Both the position numbers and the translations under genes were made by a program. The notes under the pieces were generated by a model that was not told the origin of the DNA, did no database searches, and saw only the letters and a program-made list of their open reading frames with translations. Below are positions 34,539 to 43,150 of a stretch of 64,000 nt of DNA, piece by piece. The DNA lies in NCBI GenBank assembly GCA_963740555.1, contig CAVUES010000012.1:186001-250000 (forward strand), read 5' to 3'. The stretch is from Mayfieldus sp963740555 (lineage in GTDB: Bacteria; Actinomycetota; Thermoleophilia; Solirubrobacterales; 70-9). Every line of letters begins with the position of its first letter. Position 1 is the first letter of the stretch.

Positions 34539-36074
34539 GTGCCAAGCAGCCCCGTAAAAACCGCACCCGAGGCGACCAGCGGCCCGAGTACCTCGAACAA
34601 GGCTCCGGACCTGATGGCGCTGCTCGAGGGCGGTCGCGACATCCGCGCCCGCAAGCCGTGGTTCGTGCAGACCCTCACCGCCGCCGCCACCTACCGCAAG
34701 GTCGGCCGCGTCTCGGCGCTTCTCTCGCTCGACCTGCTCGGCATCTTCGGCGCGATCTGGACCGCGCTCGCGGTCAAGGCCGTGATCCTCGGCCACTACC
34801 AGGCACACGCGGTGTTCACCGACGCGACCGAGTTCCTCGCCTTCGCCTACCTGATCACGGTGCTGCTGTTCGCCCGCACCGGGCTCTACGGCTCGCGCGA
34901 GACGCGACCGGGGCTGGCGCGGGTGATCGCGACCCTTTTCCAGGCCACGGTGATCAGCCTGATCTTCGCCCTGGTCACCGGGACCCAGTTCAACAGCTAC
35001 TGGATCTTCTACGGCAGCCTCTTCTTCGGCGCCGTCTACATCAGCAGCCTGCGCTACCTCTACGAGGTCACCACCGGTCGCATGCTCGACCGGCTCGGCT
35101 ACCAGCGGCGCGCGGTGCTGGTCGGCACCGGCCACCGCATCGTCGAGGTCGCGCACGCGCTTCGCAACTCCCACGACCGCCTCGAGCCGATCGGCTTCTT
35201 CGCCCTCGACTCGGCAAGCCACGGGGAGCTGGCCGACCTCGGCGAGCTCTCGGACCTGCGCGAGCGCATCGACCAGCATGCGATCGAGGAGCTGATCATC
35301 GTCGACCCCGACTTCCCCCAGGACCGTGCGGTGGAGCTGGTCGACCGCTGCCGCACCCAGGGGGTGCGGGTCTGGGTCGCGCCGACGACGATGGAGGTCC
35401 TGACCCGGCGCACCGAGCTGGTCCCCGGCGAGGGCGTCCCGCTGCTGGAGGTGAAGCCGCCGGTCTTCGAGGGCTTCGACTTCGTCGTCAAGCGGACCTT
35501 CGACTTCGTGATCTCGATCCTGCTGTTGATCTTCGCGGCGCCGGCGATGGCGTTGATCGCGCTGGCGATCAAGCTGACCAGCCGCGGCCCGGTCCTGCAT
35601 CGCAGCCCGCGACCGGGGATCGGCGGCGCCGTCTTCCACTGTTTGAAGTTCCGCACGATGTACGAGGACGCCGAGCACCGCCAGGACGAGCTGGAGGGGC
35701 TGAACGAGGCAACGGGGGCGCTGTTCAAGATCCGCGACGACCCGCGCATCACGCCGATCGGAAGAATTCTGCGCCGCTTCTCGCTCGACGAGCTTCCGCA
35801 GCTGATCAACGTGCTGCGCGGCGAGATGAGCCTCGTCGGCCCGCGCCCGCTGCCGCTGCGCGACAACGAGCTGCTCGCCGACTGGCACCGGCGCCGCTAC
35901 CTGGTACTGCCCGGGATCACCGGGCTGTGGCAGGTCTCGGGGCGCTCCGACCTCGACACCGACGACATGGTGCGGCTCGACTTCCTCTATCTGGAGCGCT
36001 GGTCGGTGCTGCTCGACCTCGTGATCCTGCTGAAGACGGTTCCGGCGGTACTGCGGCGCCAGGGCGCTTACTAG
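34539..36074 (+). CDS. Polyprenyl glycosylphosphotransferase (WcaJ/WbaP-type)
   Basis: A 511-residue initiating enzyme that moves a sugar phosphate (often glucose or galactose 1-phosphate) from UDP-sugar to undecaprenyl phosphate at the membrane. Four to five N-terminal helices (about 55-175), a CoA-binding-like domain (RRAVLVGTGHRIVEVAHAL; about 185-290), a re-entrant helix (FDFVISILLLIFAAPAMALI), then the bacterial sugar transferase domain: HCLKFRTMYEDAE, RRFSLDELPQLINVLRGEMS, LVGPRPLP and LPGITGLWQVSGRS. GTG at 34539. It follows the intein-bearing SDR in the polysaccharide locus. Confidence 0.93.
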   Translation: MPSSPVKTAPEATSGPSTSNKAPDLMALLEGGRDIRARKPWFVQTLTAAATYRKVGRVSALLSLDLLGIFGAIWTALAVKAVILGHYQAHAVFTDATEFLAFAYLITVLLFARTGLYGSRETRPGLARVIATLFQATVISLIFALVTGTQFNSYWIFYGSLFFGAVYISSLRYLYEVTTGRMLDRLGYQRRAVLVGTGHRIVEVAHALRNSHDRLEPIGFFALDSASHGELADLGELSDLRERIDQHAIEELIIVDPDFPQDRAVELVDRCRTQGVRVWVAPTTMEVLTRRTELVPGEGVPLLEVKPPVFEGFDFVVKRTFDFVISILLLIFAAPAMALIALAIKLTSRGPVLHRSPRPGIGGAVFHCLKFRTMYEDAEHRQDELEGLNEATGALFKIRDDPRITPIGRILRRFSLDELPQLINVLRGEMSLVGPRPLPLRDNELLADWHRRRYLVLPGITGLWQVSGRSDLDTDDMVRLDFLYLERWSVLLDLVILLKTVPAVLRRQGAY

Positions 36075-36079
36075 CACGT

Positions 36080-36160
36080 CACCTTCACGCCGTCCGGCGA
36101 TCCTCCCGGCGACCGACGACGCAGACCAAGCGCGTGAAGCTGGTCAAGAAGCTGGGCTAG
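36080..36160 (+). pseudogene. Possible 3' remnant of a secreted-protein gene
   Basis: Short codon-like text VTFTPSGDPPGD in one frame and TQTKRVKLVKKLG with a stop in the next. It resembles the basic C-terminal end of beta-sandwich exported proteins common in this group. No start or body is present. Weak evidence: it could be chance. Confidence 0.3.
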
Positions 36161-36222
36161 CGCCGGCCCACCTCGCAGATTTCTCGGACAACCTGCGCGG
36201 GTCAGCGAGATACTGCGTGGGA

Positions 36223-36624
36223 ATGTCGGAGGAGAACGTCGAGATCGTCCGCCGGGGCTACGAGCACTTCATCGCCACCGGAGACTTCACCTCGGAGTTC
36301 GTCGATCCCGAGCTTGTCTGGGACATGTCGACGTTTCGAGGCTGGCCGGAACGGCAGACCTACGCCGGGCTCGACGCGGCGAGGGAGTTCATGGCCGACT
36401 GGCTCGAGACGTGGGACGACTGGAGCATGGACGTCGAGGAGCTTCGCGACGCGGGCGACCAGGTGGTCGTGATCGTGCGGCAGCACGGGCGCTCGAAGGC
36501 GACCGGCGTGACCGTCGACATGCACTTCGGTCAGGTGTGGACCCTTCGCGACGGACGGCAAGTGCGGATGCAGATGTACGCGAGCCCCGAGGAGGCTCTG
36601 GAAGCCGCCGGGCTGGGGCCGTAA
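36223..36624 (+). CDS. SnoaL-like/NTF2-fold protein
   Basis: A 133-residue protein of the SnoaL-like, cone-shaped alpha+beta-barrel fold. MSEENVEIVRRGYEHFIATG is the typical N-terminal helix. It continues FVDPELVWDMS, then a pocket-forming REFMADWLETWDDWSMDVEE and DQVVVIVRQHGRSKATGV, ending QVWTLRDGRQVRMQMYASPE. Function in this widespread family is rarely known (isomerases, hydratases, binding proteins). ATG at 36223 is preferred to GTG at 36217. It converges on hddC (11 bp apart) and seems unrelated to polysaccharide synthesis. Confidence 0.85.
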   Translation: MSEENVEIVRRGYEHFIATGDFTSEFVDPELVWDMSTFRGWPERQTYAGLDAAREFMADWLETWDDWSMDVEELRDAGDQVVVIVRQHGRSKATGVTVDMHFGQVWTLRDGRQVRMQMYASPEEALEAAGLGP

Positions 36625-36635
36625 CGAGGCAGCAG

Positions 36636-37349
36636 CTAGCCGCGGGACAGGTGCCGCTCGAGGTCGCGCAGCCCCTCCGGCGACCCGGCCTCGTAGAAGC
36701 GCTCCGAGACCTCGATGCCAGCGAGCTCTCCAGCGCGGCTGAGGTCGCGCATCAGGTCGGCGAGGTCGGCGACCTCGTCGTGCGGTATCCGCTTGTGGAC
36801 CAGATCGCGGGTCAGGACCGATAGCCCGTAGTCGATCCAGTGCATCTCCCCGACGCGATCGGTCGGCCGGTCCTTGTCGTAGAGGACGACGCGGCCGTCC
36901 TCATAGATCGCGTTGCTGGCGTCCCACTCGCCGTCGTTGCGGAACACGGTCATCAGCGCGGGGAGTGGGGTCCCCTCCCAGGCCCGCTCGACGGCGGCGT
37001 AGTCGATCGGCAGATAGGAGTCGCCGTAGAGGACGAAGAAGGCCTCCTCCAGCTCCCCGAGGTGGAGGGCGAGGTGCAGGGCGCCGCCGGTCCCCCGCAG
37101 GTGCTCACCTTCGTCGACGTAGCCCACCTTCAGCCCGAAGCGGCTGCCGTCGCCGACGTGGTCGCGGATCATCTCGCCGCGGTAGCCGACGCTGTAGAGG
37201 ACGCGCTCGACGCCCCGCTCGGCCAGCAGCTCCAGCTGCCAGTCGGCGAACGGCCTTCCCAGCACCGGCAGCAGCGCCTTCGGCACCTCCTCGGTGGCCG
37301 GGCGCATCCGGGTCCCCGGCCCTCCGGCAAGGACCACGCACTGGAGCAT
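36636..37349 (-). CDS. hddC: Sugar-1-phosphate nucleotidyltransferase, HddC-like
   Basis: A 237-residue NTP-transferase. It starts with VVLAGGPGTRMRPATEEVPK, the nucleotide-binding and Lys motif, followed by LLPVLGRPFADWQLELLAER and the metal/sugar residues VLYGDSYLP and FYEAGSPEGLRDL. Together with the adjacent GHMP heptose kinase it fits the guanylyltransferase that makes GDP-D-glycero-alpha-D-manno-heptose; a UTP- or CTP-using sugar transferase is the alternative. ATG at 37349 puts the nucleotide motif at the N-terminus. It lies 34 bp downstream of hddA in a three-gene minus-strand operon. Confidence 0.8.
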   Translation of the reverse strand: MLQCVVLAGGPGTRMRPATEEVPKALLPVLGRPFADWQLELLAERGVERVLYSVGYRGEMIRDHVGDGSRFGLKVGYVDEGEHLRGTGGALHLALHLGELEEAFFVLYGDSYLPIDYAAVERAWEGTPLPALMTVFRNDGEWDASNAIYEDGRVVLYDKDRPTDRVGEMHWIDYGLSVLTRDLVHKRIPHDEVADLADLMRDLSRAGELAGIEVSERFYEAGSPEGLRDLERHLSRG

Positions 37350-37383
37350 CAGATGCGGAATTCCTTGACCGTGGGGTTGCTCA

Positions 37384-38364
37384 TCAGTCGCGGACGACGA
37401 GGCGCGATCCGTCGTGGTCGAAGGAGAAGCGCACCTCGCGCAGCCCCTCCTTCGCCATCGCCTCACGCAGCGGCGCTTGGTCCTCGGCGTAGAAGAGCAG
37501 GAAGCCCCCCGCGCCGGCGCCGACCAGCTTCCCGCCCACCGCGCCCGCCTCGCGTCCGGCGGCGTACCAGCTATCGACCGCATCGCTGGAAATCCCCTTG
37601 CTGCGCTTGCGCTTGTTCTGCCAGTGCTCGTCCATCAGCTCGCCGAAGCGGTGGGTGTCGCCTACCTCCAGCGCCTCCTTGGTCTCCTGGCCGATCCGCG
37701 CCACCGTGTCGAGGTTGGCGAGCATCTCCTCGTCGCCGGTCTCGGAGCGCTGCTTTTGGTCTTCGAGCATCGACTCGGCGTCGCGCGCGTAGCCGGTGAA
37801 GAACAGGAGCAGGCGCTCCTCGAGGTCGAGCATCGTCTCCTGGGCGATCTCGAGTGGAGAGACGTGCACGCGCCCCTCCTTCTCGAACTGGAAGTTGGTC
37901 AGCCCGCCGAAGGCGGCGATGTACTGGTCCTGCTTTCCGACCGAGCGCCCGAGCAGGTCGATCTCGATATGGCACGCCTCCTCGGCGAGCGAGACCGCAG
38001 CGACGTGCTTGCGCTTGAATGAATACAGCGTCCGCAGCAGGCCGACCGTGAAGGCGCCCGAGGAGCCGAGCCCGGTGCCGGCCGGGATGTCGGCGAGGCT
38101 GACCAGCTCGATCGCGGGCCCGACCGGGTGCAGCTTCAGCGCCTCGCGGATGATCGGGTGCTGGATCTCGTCGACGCCCTCGGTGCGCTCCAGCTCCGAG
38201 TACTTGATGAAGTAGTCGTCGGTGAAGGTCTCGTTGACGGCGATGTAGATGTACTTGTTGATCGCCGCCGAGAGCACGGCCCCGCCGCGCTGGCCGTAGT
38301 AGGAGGGCAGGTCTGTGCCGCCGCCCCCGAGGGTGATCCGGAGCGGGGTGCGGGTGATGATCAC
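37384..38364 (-). CDS. hddA: GHMP kinase, D-glycero-D-manno-heptose-7-phosphate kinase
   Basis: A 326-residue GHMP-superfamily kinase. It begins IITRTPLRITLGGGGTDLPS, typical of HddA, and the ATP loop is ADIPAGTGLGSSGAFTVGLL. Further motifs: GRSVGKQDQYIAAFGGLTNF, and the C-terminal motif KLVGAGAGGFLLFYAED. It phosphorylates D-glycero-D-manno-heptose 7-phosphate at C1 on the way to the GDP-heptose donor. The start overlaps the end of the FdtA-like cupin gene by 4 bp. GmhA and GmhB homologues that complete the route lie 14 kb away in the same locus. Confidence 0.88.
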   Translation of the reverse strand: MIITRTPLRITLGGGGTDLPSYYGQRGGAVLSAAINKYIYIAVNETFTDDYFIKYSELERTEGVDEIQHPIIREALKLHPVGPAIELVSLADIPAGTGLGSSGAFTVGLLRTLYSFKRKHVAAVSLAEEACHIEIDLLGRSVGKQDQYIAAFGGLTNFQFEKEGRVHVSPLEIAQETMLDLEERLLLFFTGYARDAESMLEDQKQRSETGDEEMLANLDTVARIGQETKEALEVGDTHRFGELMDEHWQNKRKRSKGISSDAVDSWYAAGREAGAVGGKLVGAGAGGFLLFYAEDQAPLREAMAKEGLREVRFSFDHDGSRLVVRD

Positions 38365-38765
38365 GGCGCCGCCGCCCGGAATTCCTCGTAGTCGCGGAAG
38401 TAGTCGCCCTCGTCGAAGTGGGCCGAGGCGAGGACCATGCAGACCGAGCCGGAAGAGAAGTTGACCAGCTCGCGCCAGATCATCGGCGGCAGGTAGAGCC
38501 CGACGTATGAGCGGCTGAGCGTCACGGTGCGTTGTTCGGAGCCGTCGTCGAGCACGACCTCGAAGCTGCCCGACATGGCGATCATCAGCTGCTCCAGCTC
38601 CTTGTGCCCATGACCACCGCGGGTCGTTCCTCCGGGGACGTCGTAGAGGTAGTAGACGCGGGCGATGTCGAAGGGAACGTGCTCCTGCGCCTCGATAAAG
38701 GTCAGGTTCCCCTCCGGAGCATGGATCACGGGCAGCTCGAGGACTTTGCAGTCGTGGACCCCCAC
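38361..38765 (-). CDS. Cupin sugar 3,4-ketoisomerase, FdtA/QdtA-like
   Basis: A 134-residue WxcM/FdtA-type cupin. It catalyses 3,4-keto isomerisation of dTDP-4-keto-6-deoxyglucose towards dTDP-3-amino-3,6-dideoxyhexoses. Visible cupin motifs: IARVYYLYDVPGGTTRGGHG with the catalytic/metal histidines HGHKELEQLMIAMSGSFEV, and VGLYLPPMIWRELVNFSSGS. The end FDEGDYFRDYEEF is standard for the family. It heads the operon with hddA (4-bp overlap). A DegT-type aminotransferase at 45007 and a hexapeptide acyltransferase at 41470 could supply the next two steps. Confidence 0.88.
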   Translation of the reverse strand: MGVHDCKVLELPVIHAPEGNLTFIEAQEHVPFDIARVYYLYDVPGGTTRGGHGHKELEQLMIAMSGSFEVVLDDGSEQRTVTLSRSYVGLYLPPMIWRELVNFSSGSVCMVLASAHFDEGDYFRDYEEFRAAAP

Positions 38766-38805
38766 GGAGCGCCTGACCCTAGCCGAAAGGTGGCACGATC
38801 ACGGG

Positions 38806-39557
38806 ATGAAGCTGCGCCTGTTTCAGCGCCGCCCGACCTTCACGGCCCACAACATCGAGCTCCCCGACGGAAGCCAGACGCTGCCCGGCGAGCCGCTGAT
38901 CGGCGCCGAGCCGGTGTCCGAGTCCTACCTGCGGACCCTGCGCCAGTTCTGCCCACCGCCGGCGCGGGTCGCCGATCTTGGTTGCCTGGAGGGCGGCTAC
39001 GCGGTCGCCTTCGCCCGCGCCGGCTATGAGGTGCTCGGGATCGAAGGGCAGGAGGACAACTTCGCAACCTGCGAATGGGTCGCCGAACGTGTCGAGCTGC
39101 CGAACCTGCGCTTTGTCTGCGACGACGTTCGCAAGATCGGCGAATACGGGAAGTTCGACGCCGTGCTCTGCGCTGGACTTCTCTACCACCTCGACCAGCC
39201 GGTGTCGTTCTTGCGGGAGCTGGCAGAGGTAACCGGCAGGCTGCTGATCATCTCTGCCAACTACGCGACCGAAGAGGGGGTCGAGAGCTGGTGGAGGGCG
39301 CGCCGCTCTCGGCGCAGCTGGTTGAGCACGAGGGAAAGGTGGGGCGCTGGTACGAGGAGCCTGGGGGAGCCTGGAGCTCGGTCGGCAACGAGCGCTCGTT
39401 CTGGCTCGAGCGGCGAAATCTCCTGCAGGCGATGATCGAGGCGGGATTTCCGACCGTGTTCGAGCAATTCGACTGGCTCGGCCACGCGGTCGAGAACCGG
39501 GTTATCGAGGAGCGCCAGATCTCCGTCTTCGTCGGCGTCAAGCCGCCGGCAGCGTGA
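38806..39557 (+). CDS. SAM-dependent methyltransferase, one frame break
   Basis: Class I methyltransferase of about 250 residues. Motif I is ARVADLGCLEGGYAVAFARA, the acidic residue after strand 2 is VLGIEGQEDN, and motif IV is FDAVLCAGLLYHLDQPVSFL. The frame breaks near 39288: EEGVES must join LVEGAPLSAQLVEHEGKVGR. The length (3n+2) fits one lost base. The remainder (SFWLERRNLLQAMIEAGFPT, FDWLGHAVENR) is a normal C-terminus. It probably methylates a sugar or sugar-lipid in this locus; the target is unknown. The stop overlaps the S9 peptidase start by 4 bp. Confidence 0.82.
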
Positions 39558-41473
39558 GGCCGGGCGTGGATCAGAGGCTCGAGCCAAGCGACCTCGCCAC
39601 CCTCGAGGTGGCCGGCGACGCGCAGATCTCTCCCGGAGGCGAAGCCGTCGCCTACTGCCTGGGCCGCATGGACCTCGAGCACGACCGCGAGCTGTCGCAG
39701 CTGCACCTGGCGGCGGTCGGGCGGTCCTCGGGGCCGCCAGTGGACCTGGAGATCGAGGGCCGCTCGCCTCGCTGGTCGCCGGACGGATCGTCGATCGCGC
39801 TGCTGCGGGATCGCGGGGAAACGGTCGAGCTGCTGCGGGTCACGGTGGCCGACCGGCGCGCCCGAATGGTTGCGTCGCTGGGCGGCGACGTCGGTCCCGC
39901 CGCCTGGTCGCCTGACGGGAAGAGGATCGCCTTCGTGATCGCCGACCCGCCCGGGTCCGAGAGCCGGATCGCGGTCCTCGACGCCGAGAACGGCTCGGTC
40001 GGGCTGCTGCCGGGGGGTGAGTGGGACGACTCGGCGCCGAGCTGGTCTCCGGACGGGACACGACTCGCATTCGCGCGCGCCGAGCGCGATCTCGGTGAGC
40101 GAGGACCGGCGAGCAGGATCGTCGTCGCGTCGATCGCGGGCGATCAGGCCGTCTCGGAGCTTCAGTGCGACCTCGCCTTCGCCACCTCACCCTCCTGGTC
40201 TCCGGACGGGCAGCTGCTGGCCTGTTACGGGACCCGCGAGGCCCGGATGGGCTTCGACGACCCGGCGCTTCAGCCCTGGATCCTGCCCGCCGGAGGTGGA
40301 AAGGCAGGGCTGGCGGCTGAGGACGTCCAGGGAGTCATCACTCCATATTCCGGTGTGGGCCCTGCCTGGTCGGGCGACGGGTCGTCGATCCTGTTTCGCG
40401 AAGCGCGCCGCGGCGACATCAACCTGGTCGGGGCGCGGGTCGAGGAGCCGGGGCGGCCGATCGCCTTCACGAGCGATTGCCAGGTCGCCGATTTCAGCGC
40501 CTCCCGTAACGGGGATCGGCTCGCCCTCTCGATCACCACCACGTCCGACCCCGGGAGCGTGAGCGTCTGGGAGCAGGGGGCGGAGCCGCGCAAGCTGACC
40601 GTGGCCACCGCGGCGCCCCTGCCCAGAGCCGAGCGGCGCCGCTTTCAGAGCCCGCACGGCTACGGGCTCGACGGCTGGGTCCAGGGCCTCGGCGCCGGCC
40701 CCGAACCCCGGCCCCTGCTCGTCTGCATGCACGGCGGGCCGCACAACTTCGTCGGCCCGAGCTTCTCCCTCGGCCACTTCCACCGCAACGTCCTCGCCTC
40801 GCGTGGCTGGATCGTCCTGGCCCTGAACTGCAGCGGCTCGGGCTCCTACGGGGCCGAGTTCGCCGACTCGATTCGCGGCCGCTGGGGCGAGCACGACCTT
40901 CCGGAATACATGGCGGCGGTCGACGCGCTCGTCGAAGACGGCCTAGCCGACCCCGACCGACTGGCGGTCGCCGGCTACTCCTACGGCGGCTATCTGGCCG
41001 CCTGGGCGATCTCGCACACGGACCGCTTCAAGGCCGCGGTGGTCGGGGCGCCGATCACCAACCTGGAGAGCTTCTACTCGAGCTCCGACATCGGGCGCTG
41101 GTACGCAAGCTGGGAGATGGACGGAGGCCTGGCGGAGAACCGTGAGCGCTTCAAGGAGCTTTCGCCGGTCAACCACGCGGGCCGCATCGCCACGCCGACC
41201 CTGCTGCTGCACGGGGAGGAGGACGACCGCTGCCCGATCGGCCAGAGCGAGGAGCTGAGGGAGCGGATCGCGGCGGCCGGCCGGGCGCCGGTGGAGTTGG
41301 TCCGCTACCCGGGCGCCGGTCATCTCTTCTACTCGCGGGGCCGCCCCAGCCAACGGATCGACTACAACCGCCGCGCCGTCGAGTGGGTGGAGGCGCACGT
41401 GCTTGGCGTGGGGAAGTCGGCGCCGAAGCGCGAGAGGATTTCCGTGGGTGCGGCGGGAATGGGAGAGGGATGA
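39554..41473 (+). CDS. S9-family prolyl-oligopeptidase-like serine peptidase
   Basis: A 639-residue protein. The N-terminal beta-propeller (about 20-370) has repeated WSPDG signatures: PRWSPDGSSIAL, AAWSPDGKRIAFV, PSWSPDGTRLAFA, PSWSPDGQLLACY. The C-terminal alpha/beta-hydrolase (about 390-620) shows LVCMHGGPHNFVGP (oxyanion region), nucleophile VAGYSYGGYLAAW, aspartate HGEEDDRCPIGQSEE and histidine YPGAGHLFYSRG. No signal peptide, so probably cytosolic. GTG at 39554 overlaps the methyltransferase stop, and the end overlaps the acyltransferase start (ATGA). An acylaminoacyl-peptidase or esterase role is possible; its place in a sugar locus is unexplained. Confidence 0.9.
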   Translation: MRPGVDQRLEPSDLATLEVAGDAQISPGGEAVAYCLGRMDLEHDRELSQLHLAAVGRSSGPPVDLEIEGRSPRWSPDGSSIALLRDRGETVELLRVTVADRRARMVASLGGDVGPAAWSPDGKRIAFVIADPPGSESRIAVLDAENGSVGLLPGGEWDDSAPSWSPDGTRLAFARAERDLGERGPASRIVVASIAGDQAVSELQCDLAFATSPSWSPDGQLLACYGTREARMGFDDPALQPWILPAGGGKAGLAAEDVQGVITPYSGVGPAWSGDGSSILFREARRGDINLVGARVEEPGRPIAFTSDCQVADFSASRNGDRLALSITTTSDPGSVSVWEQGAEPRKLTVATAAPLPRAERRRFQSPHGYGLDGWVQGLGAGPEPRPLLVCMHGGPHNFVGPSFSLGHFHRNVLASRGWIVLALNCSGSGSYGAEFADSIRGRWGEHDLPEYMAAVDALVEDGLADPDRLAVAGYSYGGYLAAWAISHTDRFKAAVVGAPITNLESFYSSSDIGRWYASWEMDGGLAENRERFKELSPVNHAGRIATPTLLLHGEEDDRCPIGQSEELRERIAAAGRAPVELVRYPGAGHLFYSRGRPSQRIDYNRRAVEWVEAHVLGVGKSAPKRERISVGAAGMGEG

Positions 41474-42159
41474 CCGAGAACGGGCAAAAGCTCGTCGTAG
41501 TCGGCGCCGGCGAGCAGGCGGAGATCGCCTACGAGTACTTCACCCACGACTCGCCCCATGAAGTCGTCGGGTTCAGCGTCGAGTCTGAGTTCCTCGATCG
41601 CAAGGAGCTCTTCGGCCTGCCCGTCGTCGCGTTCGAAGAGATAACCGATCGCTATCCGCCGGGCGAATTCCGCGCCTTCGTGGCGATTTCATCGACGCAG
41701 CTGAACCGGATCCGGATGCGCCTCTATGAGGCGGTCAAGAAGCTCGGCTATGACTGCGTGTCGTACGTCAGCTCGCATGCGTTCGTCTGGCACGACGTGA
41801 AGATCGGCGAGAACACTTTCGTCTTCGAGAACAACGTGCTCCAGTACGGCGTCAGCGTCGGAGACAACGTGATCCTCTGGAGCGGCAACCACGTCGGGCA
41901 CCAGACGAAGATCGAGGACCACTGCTTCGTCTCCTCCCACGTCGTGATCTCCGGCTTCTGCACGATCGGCAGCGGCTGCTTCCTGGGGGTCAACAGCTGC
42001 TTCGGGGATGGGCTCACGGTCGCCCCGGACTGTGTCGTCGGAGCGGGGGCCGTCGTCGTCAAGGACACCGAGTCGCGCAAGGTCTACGTGGGAAATCCAG
42101 CCAAGCCGCTGGACCGCGACAGCTTCGAGACCTTCGGCGTGCAGGAAAGCCAGGACTAG
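41470..42159 (+). CDS. NeuD/FdtC-type sugar O/N-acyltransferase
   Basis: A 229-residue left-handed beta-helix acyltransferase. The N-terminal Rossmann-like PglD domain (KLVVVGAGEQAEIAYEYFTH; about 1-95) binds the NDP-amino sugar. The hexapeptide-repeat region (about 100-205) includes VKIGENTFVFENNVLQYGVS, WSGNHVGHQTKIEDHCFVSS (catalytic His) and GAVVVKD. It ends YVGNPAKPLDRDSF. It probably acetylates an amino sugar made by FdtA and the DegT aminotransferase. ATG overlaps the S9 peptidase stop; the next gene starts 11 bp after this stop. Confidence 0.88.
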   Translation: MTENGQKLVVVGAGEQAEIAYEYFTHDSPHEVVGFSVESEFLDRKELFGLPVVAFEEITDRYPPGEFRAFVAISSTQLNRIRMRLYEAVKKLGYDCVSYVSSHAFVWHDVKIGENTFVFENNVLQYGVSVGDNVILWSGNHVGHQTKIEDHCFVSSHVVISGFCTIGSGCFLGVNSCFGDGLTVAPDCVVGAGAVVVKDTESRKVYVGNPAKPLDRDSFETFGVQESQD

Positions 42160-42169
42160 GGGCGCCCCG

Positions 42170-43135
42170 TTGGGCGAGCAACCCGACAGCGGACTGGCTG
42201 TGCGGCCGTACGCGCCCGAGGACAAGGCGAGCTGGGACGCCCTCGTCGATGCATCCCGCAGCCGCCACTTCCTGTTTCGGCGCGACTACATGGACTACCA
42301 CCGCGACCGCTTCGAGGACGCGTCGCTGGTGGCGACTGAAGGTGAGGCACTGGTCGCGGCGCTGCCGGCAAACCGAAACGGGGATGAGGTCGTCAGCCAC
42401 GGCGGGCTCACCTTCGGCGGCCTGCTCTCGGGCCCGGAGTTGACAACGCGCCGCACCGTCGCGCTGATCGGACAGCTGCTCGATCGCCTGCGCGGAGATG
42501 GTGTGCGGACGCTCTCCTACAAGGTGGTCCCGCACATCTACCACCGGATCCCGGCCGAGGAGGACCTCTACGCGCTGTTCGTGCACGGTGCGGCCCTGGT
42601 GCGGCGCGATTGCTCCTCCGCCGTGCACCAGGACGGCCGGCTCGGCTACACGAAGGGCCGTCGCTCGGCGCTGCGAAGCGCCGAGAAGGCGGGCCTGCGG
42701 ATCGCCCAGGACATGGACTTCGCGGGCTTCATGCAATTGGAGGACGAGACCCTGCGTCGGCGCCACGGCGTCGGCGCCGTTCACAGCGCCGAGGAAATGA
42801 CCCTGCTCGCGGGGCGGTTTCCCGAGAACATCAAGCTGTTCACCGGTCGCGACGGCGATGAGCTTCTAGGCGGCGTGATCGTCTACGAGACCGAGGTCGT
42901 GGCGCACGCGCAGTACATCGCCGCCACCGAGAGAGGCTACGAAGACCATGCCTTGGACGCCGTGATCGATCATCTGCTCGAAGTCGAGTACCCCGAGAAA
43001 CGCTGGTTCGACTTCGGGATCTCGACGACCGACGACGGGCGGGCCCTGAACGAGGGCCTGGCTCGAAACAAGGAGAGCTACGGCGCCAGGGCCGTGGTCT
43101 ACGACACCTACGCGGTCGAGCTGAACGAGGGGTGA
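42170..43135 (+). CDS. GNAT/FemAB-like acyltransferase
   Basis: A 321-residue protein with the double-GNAT layout seen in FemAB-like transferases of polysaccharide loci. Segments: HFLFRRDYMDYHRDRFEDAS, SLVATEGEALVAALPANRNG, SYKVVPHIYHRIPAEEDLYA, a basic RRSALRSAEKAGL region, and the acyl-CoA/tRNA-site-like LLGGVIVYETEVVAHAQYIA and RWFDFGISTTDDGRALNEGL. It likely adds an acyl or aminoacyl group to a sugar or lipid. TTG at 42170 follows an AGGGGC element and gives a complete N-terminus; GTG at 42200 is an alternative. Confidence 0.78.
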   Translation: MGEQPDSGLAVRPYAPEDKASWDALVDASRSRHFLFRRDYMDYHRDRFEDASLVATEGEALVAALPANRNGDEVVSHGGLTFGGLLSGPELTTRRTVALIGQLLDRLRGDGVRTLSYKVVPHIYHRIPAEEDLYALFVHGAALVRRDCSSAVHQDGRLGYTKGRRSALRSAEKAGLRIAQDMDFAGFMQLEDETLRRRHGVGAVHSAEEMTLLAGRFPENIKLFTGRDGDELLGGVIVYETEVVAHAQYIAATERGYEDHALDAVIDHLLEVEYPEKRWFDFGISTTDDGRALNEGLARNKESYGARAVVYDTYAVELNEG

Positions 43136-43150
43136 GGCCGGAGCTTCCCG

